NCBI GenBank assembly: GCA_008711295.1
Contig: VUYV01000041.1
Location: forward strand, 2,520,288-2,584,287
Direction: 5' to 3'
DNA from: Anarhynchus alexandrinus
Taxonomy: Eukaryota > Chordata > Aves > Charadriiformes > Charadriidae
Length of the DNA: 64,000 bases
Below the pieces are notes generated by a model. It saw only the letters and a list, made by a program, of their open reading frames with translations, was not told the origin of the DNA and ran no database searches. Of this stretch, positions 48,601-60,700 are shown piece by piece. Numbering within the stretch: the first letter of the stretch is position 1; the number at the start of each line of letters is the position of its first letter. A program made the position numbers and the translations under genes.

Positions 48601-51600
48601 TCTTCACTGCTACAGGAGAAGAAAGTCTCGGTGGGGGCAGGTACCATCCACCTTCATTCTTTCCAAACAGAGACATCATCATGTTTCTTGTAAGGTACCA
48701 AACTATCACCTTTAAAGGGGGTTGGGCTTGGGGGTAACCTTTCCGGTGTGGGTCCCTCCTTCTCCTCTGCTCTGTCTGTACGCCCTTCGGTAGAAACTGC
48801 TTAATCTGACAAGCCTTGCTGTGAATCCTTGCTCTGAATCCTTGCTGTGAATCCTTGCTGCGCCGGGGAAGCAGGACCCTGTCACCATGGGATGCCACCA
48901 GCACTGTGGGATGCCCCAGCACGTTTCCAACCCACAGGAGGGAGGTGCGCACACCGGAGGACTCCCGCGCCCTGGTCCCCACTCCATCGCCTCAGGTGGA
49001 CTCCCCCAGCCTCTCAGCCCACCACACATGCCGTCTCCTTTTGTAGACCTGTCAGTCAGGATAACGTCCTTGACCAGGCAAATCACAGCCACTTTTCAGC
49101 TGGAAACAATGCTCGAGCCACAACACGGCATTGTGCTCAAAGCGGATTACACAAGCAGGGCTGTCTGCCTGGCATGATATTATTATATCAATAAGACTTT
49201 TCTTTCTCCCGGAAAACGTAAGCTCTGTCATCTTTTAACAAAGAAACCCAATGCCAACCTGCTGCCAGCCGGCACTTTTAGCAAAACACTGCTGCTTTTC
49301 TTGGAAAGCGCTAACAACTATGGCTTGTTCGTGACAAAAGCATCAGGGGCTCTGGCGGGGAGAGAGGGGAGAACTTCGTCACTGGTCCAGATTCCTCTTT
49401 CCAAATCCAGTGGTGAGCAAATGAAAAAAAGGGTTCATGTGAGCAAAACCCTGCCCTGAAGCAAAGCCCCTGCGTGTCGGTAGAAAGCCCCAGCCGGTGG
49501 GTGCGTGCGGTGGAGATGGCCCGTGGACGGGGGGGTTACATCCCTGCGGCATCAGCGGGGTCCGTGTCTGGCGCTGATGGTGAGGCAGGAGGAAGAGGAG
49601 GAGGTCAGCAGTTGTAGCAGCAGAAAAATAGCACTTGCCAAGAAATATCTTTTGCTATTTCAGGGCTGTGTTTCTTGCCACTCCCAAATGCTGTGGAGAC
49701 CTTCACGGCTGGCTGATGGGGGGTCAGCGACAGCCAAAATATCCCCCCGGGTCAGCTTATTCCTCTCAGTCCTTGGGTTTGTTACATTCAATGACTTCTA
49801 GACGCATTTTTCTCCCTGAAGAAATGTTGTACCACCATTGCCTTGCACCCTCTGTTATCTCTGGCTCAATCTGGGCTATTTATTTCTCATGACATAATTC
49901 CAATCAAGTTTCAGAGGCCTTGATTCCTGTAAAGCGGCATGAAAAGGCTGTAGCTGCTGTGCCTACTGATTGTGGATTAAAACAAACATGATTCCATCTG
50001 GTTACATCAATCTGTCATGTTCGCCCATCTGTGGTTTTGCCTGCCAGTTCAATTCATTTATCATTAGAGTAAATCCCTTTCAAAAAAAGGGAAAGGGAAA
50101 GTGAGGCCATTTGTTGGGTTGAGTTTAGTTTAATTTGAGATGCCTGCCTGAATCTACCCAAGGAAATTCGTGAGCAGCATTCCCAGCCCATGCTGGGAAA
50201 TGTGCCTGTCTTCACAGATATTGGATGTGTCTGTCTGCTTGCACAGGAGAGCTGGAAGACAAACCAGATACGTGCCCAGGAGGTATTGCAGGAAGATAGT
50301 CCAAGGGATGGTCTGGTCATATTCGTCTTTGTGCACGTCAGGAGAAACCCTATTGAAATCAGTGCATGGCATTGATATGAATCTAGCATATGCCTCATCA
50401 GGAGGCAGTGTGTTCAAAAACGCTAAGTCACCCTAGGTCCCATTTTCAAAAGTGACCCAGTAGAAGAGCCAAGATTTACTGGTGCCTATCAGCATCTGTA
50501 AAGACATATGTACACAGTGTAGAATCTATGCTCTTTAGTGTAGGTTTTTCCTGTCTTTCTCTGTGGTTCATCTATGGGTTGTATTTCCAGAGAATAATCC
50601 TCTCCCCATTTGAAACGATCTAATACTAAATCTTACAGTCCATACTGGCCTGGCAGTCTCTCCATCTCCTTCATCAACTTTAGTCTTCTCTGTACTGCTC
50701 CTTGTACAAGGTGAGGCCACTGGCATTTCCTACGTGCTTAATTTGTTGCCACCTTCTGTGTGGTACCTACTCTCCTTGGGTCAGTGGTTGCCATTTGCAC
50801 ACCTTCCCTCGCAGACAGAAAGGGGGTTGGAGCCTTCACACAAGCCAGAAGTCCTCGTTGCCTTGAGATGGAGCGTGTGCATGATGCAGATGAGCACTGC
50901 TTCTCCTGTGTGTCCCCCTCTGGCAGCAATGATTGTAGCATCCCCAGGCACCCACTACCTTCCAGACATGAAGAGGTGACCTAGAACTGGGCCAGAAATG
51001 CTGGATGTAGTGCTGGAATAAATTGCTGATCCTCTAAACATGAATAAGACAGTCAGCTGTAGTTCATTACCACCTTAGTCATTACTTTGCAAATATTTGG
51101 ACTTCTGCCAGAATTCATCAACATATTTCTGGATTCCAGGAGTGTCAAGAATTCATACCAGCTGTTCATTAGTCACTGCTCACCACTCAACTTGCTCATG
51201 CTAGGAAATGCCGATGTTTGCTTAGGGAATCAGAAACCACACTGGCTCACCCGTCAGGCACCCCGGTCACAAAGGTTCATTAGTGGAACATGGTCGCCAA
51301 CATTTTGTAGGACACCCATAGCTGGAAAATTATTTGCCCAGATAGTCAGCTAATGTTTAAAAAAAACCCTCAAATGCTTCAGACTCCTTTCCCAAAACAA
51401 CATACTCTCTGCTGCGTGACTGCCCTGAGTGGCTCTGACCAGGGGATCTGCAGAGGGCTGGTACTAGGCTCCTGCCTGTCACTTAATTGCTGCTCAAAGC
51501 CTTTTTGAGTGACTACATGGTATTTCAGGGTCTAAAGTCCACATTGAACAAGGCTCTGGAGCAGAGCCCCGGAATCAGCTCCTGCTTCATTGCATTGCTG

Positions 51601-54600
51601 CTTCTGGCTCTGTCTCATGAGGTGACCTGACAGCCTCACCCCAGTTCATTTGTCCCTCCTTGAAGATGAGGCTCATATGCTCAGGTGGCTCTGAGCAGGA
51701 GCCAGCTGCTTCTCGGCAAGGACTCTCATTTGATCAGACCAGCCTCAAAGCTTACCATCAAGCAGTGATGGGGCCAGTGCTCTTTGAAATGAGAAGGGAG
51801 AAGAGGTGAAGCAACATGATCAAAACACGGTTCTCAGTCCACTGCAGAAGTACATCAAAGTCCTCGTTATGGGACTCGATGTGCAAGCCTTGCACTGACA
51901 TATTCCCCAAGGACTTGCACACTCCTGTGAGGCTTTTCTTGAAACTTAAGAGGCTGCAGCAGCTTCTCCTTTCATGTTCTGATCCAAAACAAGTAAATGG
52001 CCATCTCCCAGGAACTCTGCTGTGTGCAGCTTAGCCACAGCTGCTGCCCGCCTTGAGTCACCGCAGAGTGGTAACATCAGCTGGGACATGGCCTCTCCCG
52101 TCAGGTGGTTCTGGATGAGTTCCATCCTCAAAGACAGCCCTTCGCTGGCTTTGTTTAATGCCAGTGTCTCCTTTCTCCTGTTTCACATGCTCCTTCAGTG
52201 TCACGGACCAAAGAGCATGGCCCTGGCTTAACACTGAGCACTGCCCAGGGGAATAAACCATGGCAAAGGGGCACGTGGCCCAGCTCAGCTTCCTTACCTT
52301 TGCTTTGGGCATCCGAGGGCCAGTGGGATGGCACCTTCTGCTCTAGGCCTCCCAAGGTTGTACAAGAGGGAGGGTGACTTCTAGGAGATCTCTTTATGTT
52401 AGGAGAATCTGCTGCAACAGGCAGCATTACCCAGTTCTGGTATTTTGGATTGGATGTTTGTAGATGTTTGTCGTTCACAAGAGGTGGATTTGGCTCTGGA
52501 CCGAATGTCCCCAGCATCTAGAAATCTTTTCCATAAGCTTGTTCATGCCCATATTTGCTAAAAGATCTCAAGTGGGAAATTACTGAGGAGAAACTAAATG
52601 GTAAATGTGGAGTCTGGTGTACTAAATATTTGTGCAGATGAAAGGAAATTGCCTCTATTACAGGGAGATAAAGAAGATACAAACATAGAATTTAACTAAA
52701 TGGTTGATTTTCTCCAGTCAGTCAAAAGGGAAGCTTTAATTTCCATAGAAAGGACAAAAGAAAGAAAAAAGCACAGCCCAAGGGAAGGGAGGAAAGAAAG
52801 ACATTAAAAAACATAAGACAGTATTTCCCATTATGAAAGGGGCTTTTTGGAGGCATAATACTCAGAACTACATTATTACAAGATTTCTTGTGATTTATGA
52901 CAAATCTTATAGCTGACAGAAAATACTTGACATAATTCAGTTAATATTACAAAAGGTCTTTGGAACAAGCTAGCACAAGCTTTAAACTTTTAACTTAAGA
53001 TAAATTAAAATTCTTACACCAAGAGCCCGTAAAGACAGCGCATGTCCCAGCAACATCATGAATGTTACGGTTGTTATGTGGATATACATAAAGCGGTTGC
53101 TGGGTTTTGGGGACTGTGCTTTAGTATTCATTTTTAGAATAATCTTGAAAATGAACTAGGGAAAAGAAACCCAAACTGTGTCTCATATGCACTCTTGCTT
53201 TCAAAAACACCAGCAATCATTGCTGCTCACTGAACACTGAAGTCTGCCGTCAGACAGTTCACTGTCAATCCCACCGGACATTGCTTTTCACAAAACACAG
53301 AGCTTCTGTGTGTAGGAGGCCACAGATAAACCCACATAATTACTTACTGAAAAAAACATTGTCCCAAGATAGAAAATATAAATCACTGCACTGAAGATGA
53401 AGACGGGGGACTAACCCTTCACAACTGCAATCTAATGAGTCACTGTTGACTTTTCTCCAGGCTCTGTTTTGAACCTGTGCTCTTAGTTCTGCCTCTGCCT
53501 TCCTTTGCAGACTGGGATAATTTGATTACTTTCATTGTGTCTGCATTCCTGTTCATAAAATATATAAAAAATAGTCTGTCACACATCTCTCTTGCCTTTC
53601 AAATTTTGCTCAGATTTAGTGATGTATTGCTGCAGCAACGGGGAACATGCTGTATGTTAAATAAAGCAGCAGATCAAAATTAGTAGTACTTTCTGTTGGA
53701 ACACTTTAGAACAGAATTTTTAGTGAAATGGCTTAAAAACACATTGTTTCAGACAAGTGTAATTTTTTTTTTGTTATTTAAGCCCTTATAGAAAAAAACA
53801 AATTACTTTCATTTTGGCTTCTTCCTTCTCTCTGGCCTTTCTACACTAGAAAGGAGAAATAAAGACTACAGGATAAGGGAGATACTTCAGTTTAGATCAG
53901 CAAATGTGAAGGCAATATTGCTTTATACACTGGAGGATGGGAGGGGAGAGAAAAATGGCCCCTTTAATTCCTTTTAAACCATATCAAACTCCCAAACTTG
54001 TTCTGCTTCCATCCAATCTGGAAAGGGAATTCATGGCTTGACACGTGTTTGGAAATTAGAAATTACTTTATTATTAAAATCAGGGACCTTCCAAACACAT
54101 CAACATGTTTTTATCAAATGAACAATCCTTTTTCATCCGACCTCATTAGACACCAGTGTGACATGGCAGTCCTCTGCTAGATACATGTGTTGAGCTGGTG
54201 GCTTCATGCTTTTTTCCATTCTCCCTTTCATCTCCTTCTTCTCTCCTTTGTTCTTCGGTGGGTTTCTGAACAGCAGCTTGTTTTTCTTGGCTGCCTCTCA
54301 GGAACGTCGGTCGACATTGGATCACTGGATCTCATCTTCTTTGATTTCAAACCTATTTTAAACCCATTAAAAATCTGAACCATTTGTCCTGTGGTGTTCC
54401 CACTCCTGCCTGGTTTCCAGAAGCTCAGACATATTTAGGCAGGGGCAGTAAGGTGCCAAAATACCTCCCACTTGGTGGTCTAAGGTTTGTCCTGGCTGTC
54501 CCTTCCCTTGCAGGGTGCAGTGCTGCGAGTCCTGCAGTTACACAAGGTTGCCAGAGCCCATGGCTAAACCCCAGCATGAAAAAGGGACCTGGGGACACCC

Positions 54601-57600
54601 CGTGCCCCTGCCAGGGTTGTTAGAAACCCCCTCTCCAAAGCAGCAGGTTTCCAGGAGGGGGCAGTTTGGGGACAGATAGGGTTCAAAGCTGTTATTTCAG
54701 TCTATAGACTCCTGTAGACATTTCTGTCCGGGTACCTACAGGGGTGTTAACATATCACTGTCCTACAGGAGCTATGGGAACTCGTTCCCACCACCCGATC
54801 TGCAGTGGTCCGTGAGGGACATGGGGAGAATTTGGTTACCCACTTGCACTTGGGAAATTCTCCCCTTGCCCATGGCGAGGTAAAGCCCTGGCCTCCAGCC
54901 TGGCTGTCAGGCTGTTTCCCTGCTGAACTTCTGACAGCTTGCGTCCGCGGCTCTGCCCAAGTCTCACAGGCACTCCAGCTGTTAGAAATGTCTAAATTTA
55001 TCCTTTATGAAATGTGAATAAGTGGCTTCTTATCGGCTTGTATCTTTCCAGATGTTTGGGGATCTCATCTGTCAGGAATGTATTTAGAATTTTGTCTGAA
55101 GCCAAAATTGCAAAGCTATAAAAAATATTCCCAGCCTTACTAACTCCTGGATCATTCTGAATTTTCCTCTTAAGCATTGCTTATCTCTCTTCACGCTTTT
55201 CCGGTGCTTTCTGTTTTTAAACCAAGGAAGAACATTATCTCAGTCATAATTCAGTCATTCAGTGTCCCATCTCTGAGAATGGCCAAGACCTGGTGAAGAG
55301 CCAAGTAAGCCCAGAATGGAAAACTATGAAATGATTTGACCATAGTTAGAGATATTCCCCAGCGTTTAGTGTCTGCTCTGTGTCTTAAAAAAGTTTTTGA
55401 TCCTGCCTCTTGCTACAGACTCTTCATTCATATGCAACTATGTATGTGTTTATTTGCCTCCCTTAAAAATCTTAGCTCTGCAGGTCAGCACATTCTGTTT
55501 TGTGGTCTGTAAAGATACAGAAACTGGAGATGTAAAAAGGAGTCTCTCATCTGTCTCACTCTCTGAGTGCTGTGATATTGCTGTATTATCCATGATTATG
55601 TTTTTTAACGGAGCTGTAAAACCCCTAAACTTCTCTCATTTCTTCTTTCATTTAATTTTTCCTGGCATTCGGTCATGATTTTCCTTTGCTCACTGTACTG
55701 CCTCGAACAACCATACAATGACTCATATACCATCAGTATACCATCAGTATTTCTCTCCAGCTGTCGATCAGCCAGATCAGACTTAGTTCTCTGTCCGCCT
55801 AGCAGAGGTCTGTCCTCCCCCTTTCATTCCTCCTGCTCTCATACAGATTCCATTCAGCATGTCAGCGTCTTTCCGACCTTCCCAAGGTGATGAACAGCTG
55901 TCTAGGTCCTGTCTAAGGAGTTTTTCTAGTACAGAAGAGGTCTTAGGGCATAAAGAACATTAATTCATTGCCTGTGTTGTCAGTGGGCAGTGAGCCCAGT
56001 CCCCCTGGCATCATAAAACTCAAGCTGACGGACTAGGATTGAAAGGCTTAGTGAGTAGGAATGCAGTTTCCACTGGGACCGGGGCCACAAATAGACAGAA
56101 GTGTTGCAAATCTGAGCGTCCTATCATCTGCTTTTTAGGCATCTTGCCATCTTCTTGTCTGTATTGCCCTGAGTGAGCTGTCTATGCTCCCTGTAAGGGG
56201 ATGGAGAGCACTGGGTGCCTGGCAATGGGACTACAGGGTCAGGGCATTAGAGATCCAGGACACGAGCAGGTCATGCTAGATGGATCAGTAGATCGAAGCA
56301 GCATCTACCCTATGCACGTCCAAGGGTTTTCCTTTGCACTGTAATGTCCCTGTCATGCATGTGGCTTATAGCTGCCCAAAGGAATGGTCGTTTGTGTGAT
56401 CCCATATGTGCCCCTGGGTGCTGGACTGCTGCTGATGCTCACCTGGAGCAGAGCCTCCGGTTTAGTAGCTTTCGAAGAAAATCTCGTTCTTGTGTGCCAG
56501 AACTGCTCTGCAAATCCAACCAGTGAGCAATAAGTGGAAATTATCAGAGAATTTGTTTACAAACTGCACTACTACTCCTGCAGTGCCAAGACTACTCCCA
56601 TCTTTGTCTTTCAGAGATTTTACGGGCATAACGGTGGAAACGTGCCACTGCATAGCTGGACTTCGTTGTTTTCAGATGCTAAGCACAACAGTTACTTTGT
56701 CACTGCGGTACTGTCCTGTGAAGGAGGGATTACAAGGCTATCAATGGACACTTTCCAAGAGGTCTCGACTTGTTTTATAAAGACAGAAAGCACAAAGAGT
56801 GATTGTCTCACATTTTTTAGTTCCGCAGATCACTTGGCTTTTGGACTCGTGCTTTGTAGCACGAAGTAAGGAATGCTATAATGACCCTGAAAAGTATGGT
56901 CTGCCATGCTTGAACATTTCCTTTATTACTTGATTGTCTGATATTCTTTAGGGGTAATTTCTTACACTAATTTGGTAGAAAAGATACCAGCAGAAGGGGA
57001 ATGAGGGAAGAGAAAGAGATGGGGATGCAGAGGGCAGGGATGAATGATCAGATCACGGATGAGAAGACAGATCTCAGGTGTAAGCTACAGGGGTAGGATT
57101 GGTTTTGTGAACTGGAGGGAATTAAAGATCATGATGACAGGAAGTAAAGGATGGATCTAGGCTGCAACAGGGAAAAGCAGAGAAAGTTTGAGACTCAAGA
57201 AGAGCTGATAGTAAGGAAAAAAACAAGAAGAGGAGATCAAGAAGAGACACAATAGAAATGAAAGCTCATTTATTTTTATTCTCCAACCCAGACAGACCAA
57301 TTTTTTTTCTCCTTATAGTATATGATATGTGTTTCAGCTGATCAGTTTAGGACAAAGAGAAAAAAAATCCCTGTCAAAGCTTTCATTCACTGAAAGATGC
57401 AATTTGGAGTAGCTGAAAAATTTTGTCAATTAAGCACATAGATTCGGCTATAACAAGAAACAATGATTTGGAAATGCTGGAATAAACCTTTTCATAGTAT
57501 CCACAGCAACTTTTATTACTCATTTGTGATAAAGGCAAAAGTTTACAGTCAAGCAGTAATAGTATCAACACTGACTGCTACTGGTGTCATCCCAGTTGAA

Positions 57601-57610
57601 ATAGCAGTGC
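45682..57610. other. Intergenic gene-poor block, second part
   Basis: No gene recognised. Includes a 191-codon minus-strand open frame at 48407-48982, not recognised, whose stretches overlap other open frames on the opposite strand. The interval around 49050-49300 is compositionally distinct and could be conserved non-coding DNA. Confidence 0.45.
48821..48859. repeat. Three 13-base tandem units
   Basis: Units GTGAATCCTTGCT, CTGAATCCTTGCT, GTGAATCCTTGCT, differing by one base, with a partial unit on the left. Lies within the 191-codon open frame noted for this block. Confidence 0.9.
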
Positions 57611-57617
57611 ATCCAGG

Positions 57618-57735
57618 ATGTGTCCTTCAGGATGCGGGAGACCTTGGTTCAGACCCTTTCTCTACCTGCAGAGATTTGCACCCATATCTCCTACCACACT
57701 GCTCTGGGTTATGGTGGGTGTTTTGGGGTGTGCTG
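57618..57735. repeat. Possible ancient palindromic interspersed repeat
   Basis: GGAGACCTTGGTTCAGACC is followed after about 16 bases by an imperfect reverse complement (AGATTTGCACCCATATCTCC). The arms resemble the GGAGACCTGGGTTCAAATCC consensus of an old palindromic repeat I recall from bird, crocodile and turtle DNA. Related words (TGGTTAGGATGTTTTCCTGA) recur at about 57968. The name and family are not certain. Confidence 0.4.
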
Positions 57736-57739
57736 CTTT

Positions 57740-60700
57740 TGCTTGCTTCTACTGACACTGTGCCTCTTTGCGTATACTTTTACTTTGCACTTGGATATAT
57801 ATCATTGTAGAGATGGACTGTTCTTCCTAGTGTGGTACCCAAAGCACCAGGTGATGAAGCCATCCTCTCATGCACAATCTCTCTGCTGCAGCAGGCTGTG
57901 AAATTTGCTGAGGAAATCTAAATGAGCAAGAAAAACACTGAGAACTATTCAGCCTACAACAGCTGGTTGGTTAGGATGTTTTCCTGAGAAGGAGGTTTAA
58001 TTCTGCCCAGGACTCAAACCAATACTTTACTGTTCATGGGTGAGAACACCTTTCAGCCCTTCAGCAGCTATGGGTGGATACTTGACGTTTCAGTATGCTG
58101 AAAACAGCAAATAGCAAAACCTTCAGGGACCACAGCCAGTAACAATATCTAAGGATATGAAGAAAGGTGCTCCAAAAATCAATGATGTTCAGATTTTCAT
58201 TTCAGGAATAAGAAACTGGTATGGTTAGCGTTCTTTTTAACATGTGGTTATCCAAGAAGAAAACAACTACATTTCTGATCAGATGATGAACGGAAAAAGC
58301 AGCTACTGACCCAGTCCTAGGTAGTGGTTTTGATTTTCTTGAAAATGATGTTTCCGTGGCCTTCAAGTGCTACAGAAGCACCCCTGACCTTCAGTGATTT
58401 CAGGGGCCCGCCATTTAAATGGCTTGGAAATCCATGAGGATTGACAGTGTAATGTCTGCCAAGGACCTTCAGCAGCCTCAGTAAATGAATGAGCTGGATC
58501 TCCCCAAGCTAAGCATCAAAAGCAATCACACCTTAAAGGGCAGCTGTGCCAGCTGACCCCAAGCAGAGATCTCACCTAAAGCTTAACAGCAAACCTGGCA
58601 GGGAACCAAGAGCAACAGCAAAAAGATAGCAACCTCCACCCGCCATTTTTGGCATGTCTCACTCTAAGTGTACATAGCAACTCAAACTCCTTCTTCAAAA
58701 ATACTGCAAAAATGTCCCAGTTCCCCATGGAATTAACATACCCTTATGAGCAAGAGTGTCAGGCCTGTTTATAAAATGGTCTCATTCGTACAAACTAAGT
58801 AACGTCTGGCTGGTATCTGTCCCTTTTGGTGTGCTTTTTCCTCCCCTTCCAAGCAGTCACAGCATCAATGGTACTTGAAGGAGGAGCCAGTTGCCCAGCA
58901 AAAGTGGTCTTCAGCCACCAGCTATCAAAATTACTCTGAAGATTTCAGGCAGAGTTTAAAGCAATGACTTAAAGAAGGCTTGCCTATTGAAATGTCTTCG
59001 TTTGAGTCCACAGGTCCTTGCTGAAAGACCTAGACGAACTATTGCACCTGGCTGCATTCAGATCTGGTGGTACCTTCTGCCCTTACGTAGGACCCAGGCA
59101 AAATGGGTGATGTCTCAGTAGTGCCCAAAGCCCATTTGCAGAAGTAAATTGGGCATTTAAGGCCTCCCTACCCTATAGCAGCTATACCCTCTGTTCTTTC
59201 TTTTAATTTATCAGATCAGCCTCTGTCTATGCTGGGTGAGAAGAGGCTGCGCAGATTGAAGCTGGCTCAACTTCACTTTCTCCTCTGGGAGCTCCTCCTA
59301 AACCTCTTGGGTAAAGGCACGTGGCCAGCATGTCCTCTGGTAACAATCTCTCATTTTACTGGTATGTACTTCAAAATGTCTCCAGATCCCCATGTTCCCG
59401 CTGGATGTTGTGGAATCAGAGGCACGCACACCAGGGCCTGGAAATCTGAGCTGCTTTGAGGCGGATGGAGATCCCCCAGAGGACTCTCTCTGAGGAGACT
59501 GGGCTTCTTTCTGGCCATGCTGATATTTCATGTCTTCACTGCTGCCCGCAGCATGGTTTAGAGGTACCAAAACTAGCTGTAAGCAAGAGCTTAATACAGG
59601 CTAATTTAGCTTAATTGCTCAATTTTCAATCAGAGCAAAAGTCATGAGGCCCCTGGCATCTTTAACATATACTGGAATAAGGCAGCTGGGAATAGTGTTA
59701 CTTAGGCTGGTTCCCTGGCTGTCTTCCCACTCTGTACGTGTCCTACATCCACGGACACACTGAACAACCAGGGCTGTCATATTTAACTACCTATAAAAAA
59801 TGACGTTTAAAAGCTCCCTAGTGATCCAAGCTTGGAAGCAGCCAAAGGGTGACTAGACTAAATGCAGACTCACATGCACGGGCTATGTGACTCCGTAGCT
59901 CTGCTACATTATGCTGCCACAACAGTACAGACACAGCACATTCCACATTTATGGAGTTCTTTTCATTTAAAGAGCTATGTGGTCTTCCATTTCCACTTAT
60001 AATCCATTTGACTCCATGATGTACTCCAGATAATTTGCTAGATGCATGTTAGATGTACAGAAGAAGGAATCCCCCTTTTAAGGTGTATTTTCCACTATAA
60101 ATTATGCCAGCATTCAGTGGATACTCACACCCAGTAACCTGTAGCGTGAACTACAACTGTGATGAGTGCACAAGGTTTTTCTGGCACTGAGTCTTTTTAC
60201 TACATCCCAATGTGATGAATCTTACTGTACACATTTTCCTGCACATCAGTCTCATATGGGTCAAGGAATCATAAATATGAAGTGGTTTTGTCCTCTGACT
60301 ATGAAAAGAGAAGAGATTATTGTCAGAGACCAGAAATAGCCATGATGTCACCCTGCGTGTACATCCAGCAGAAAGCAAAACAAAGTCTAGAGCGGGTGGA
60401 AGGGCTGCCAAGACCCCATAGCAAAAGCAACATTTTAGCTGAGATTTTGATGCTGAGAAAAGGGGCATGGGGATAGACAGACTTCTCTAACACACTGGAG
60501 TTCCAGATTTTAAAGACAGCCTTGTGGATTGATCAAGAGTGAAATTTCTTTACCCAATATATTATTCACAATCTCCTTAGTATATACAAACTATCTCAGA
60601 TGTTTAATTTTCTGGTGGGGATGCTTAAGTCCCTTCAGATGTAAATACCATAGGAAGCACCAATGATACTACTGCATCACATGCAACTTACTTACACAAA

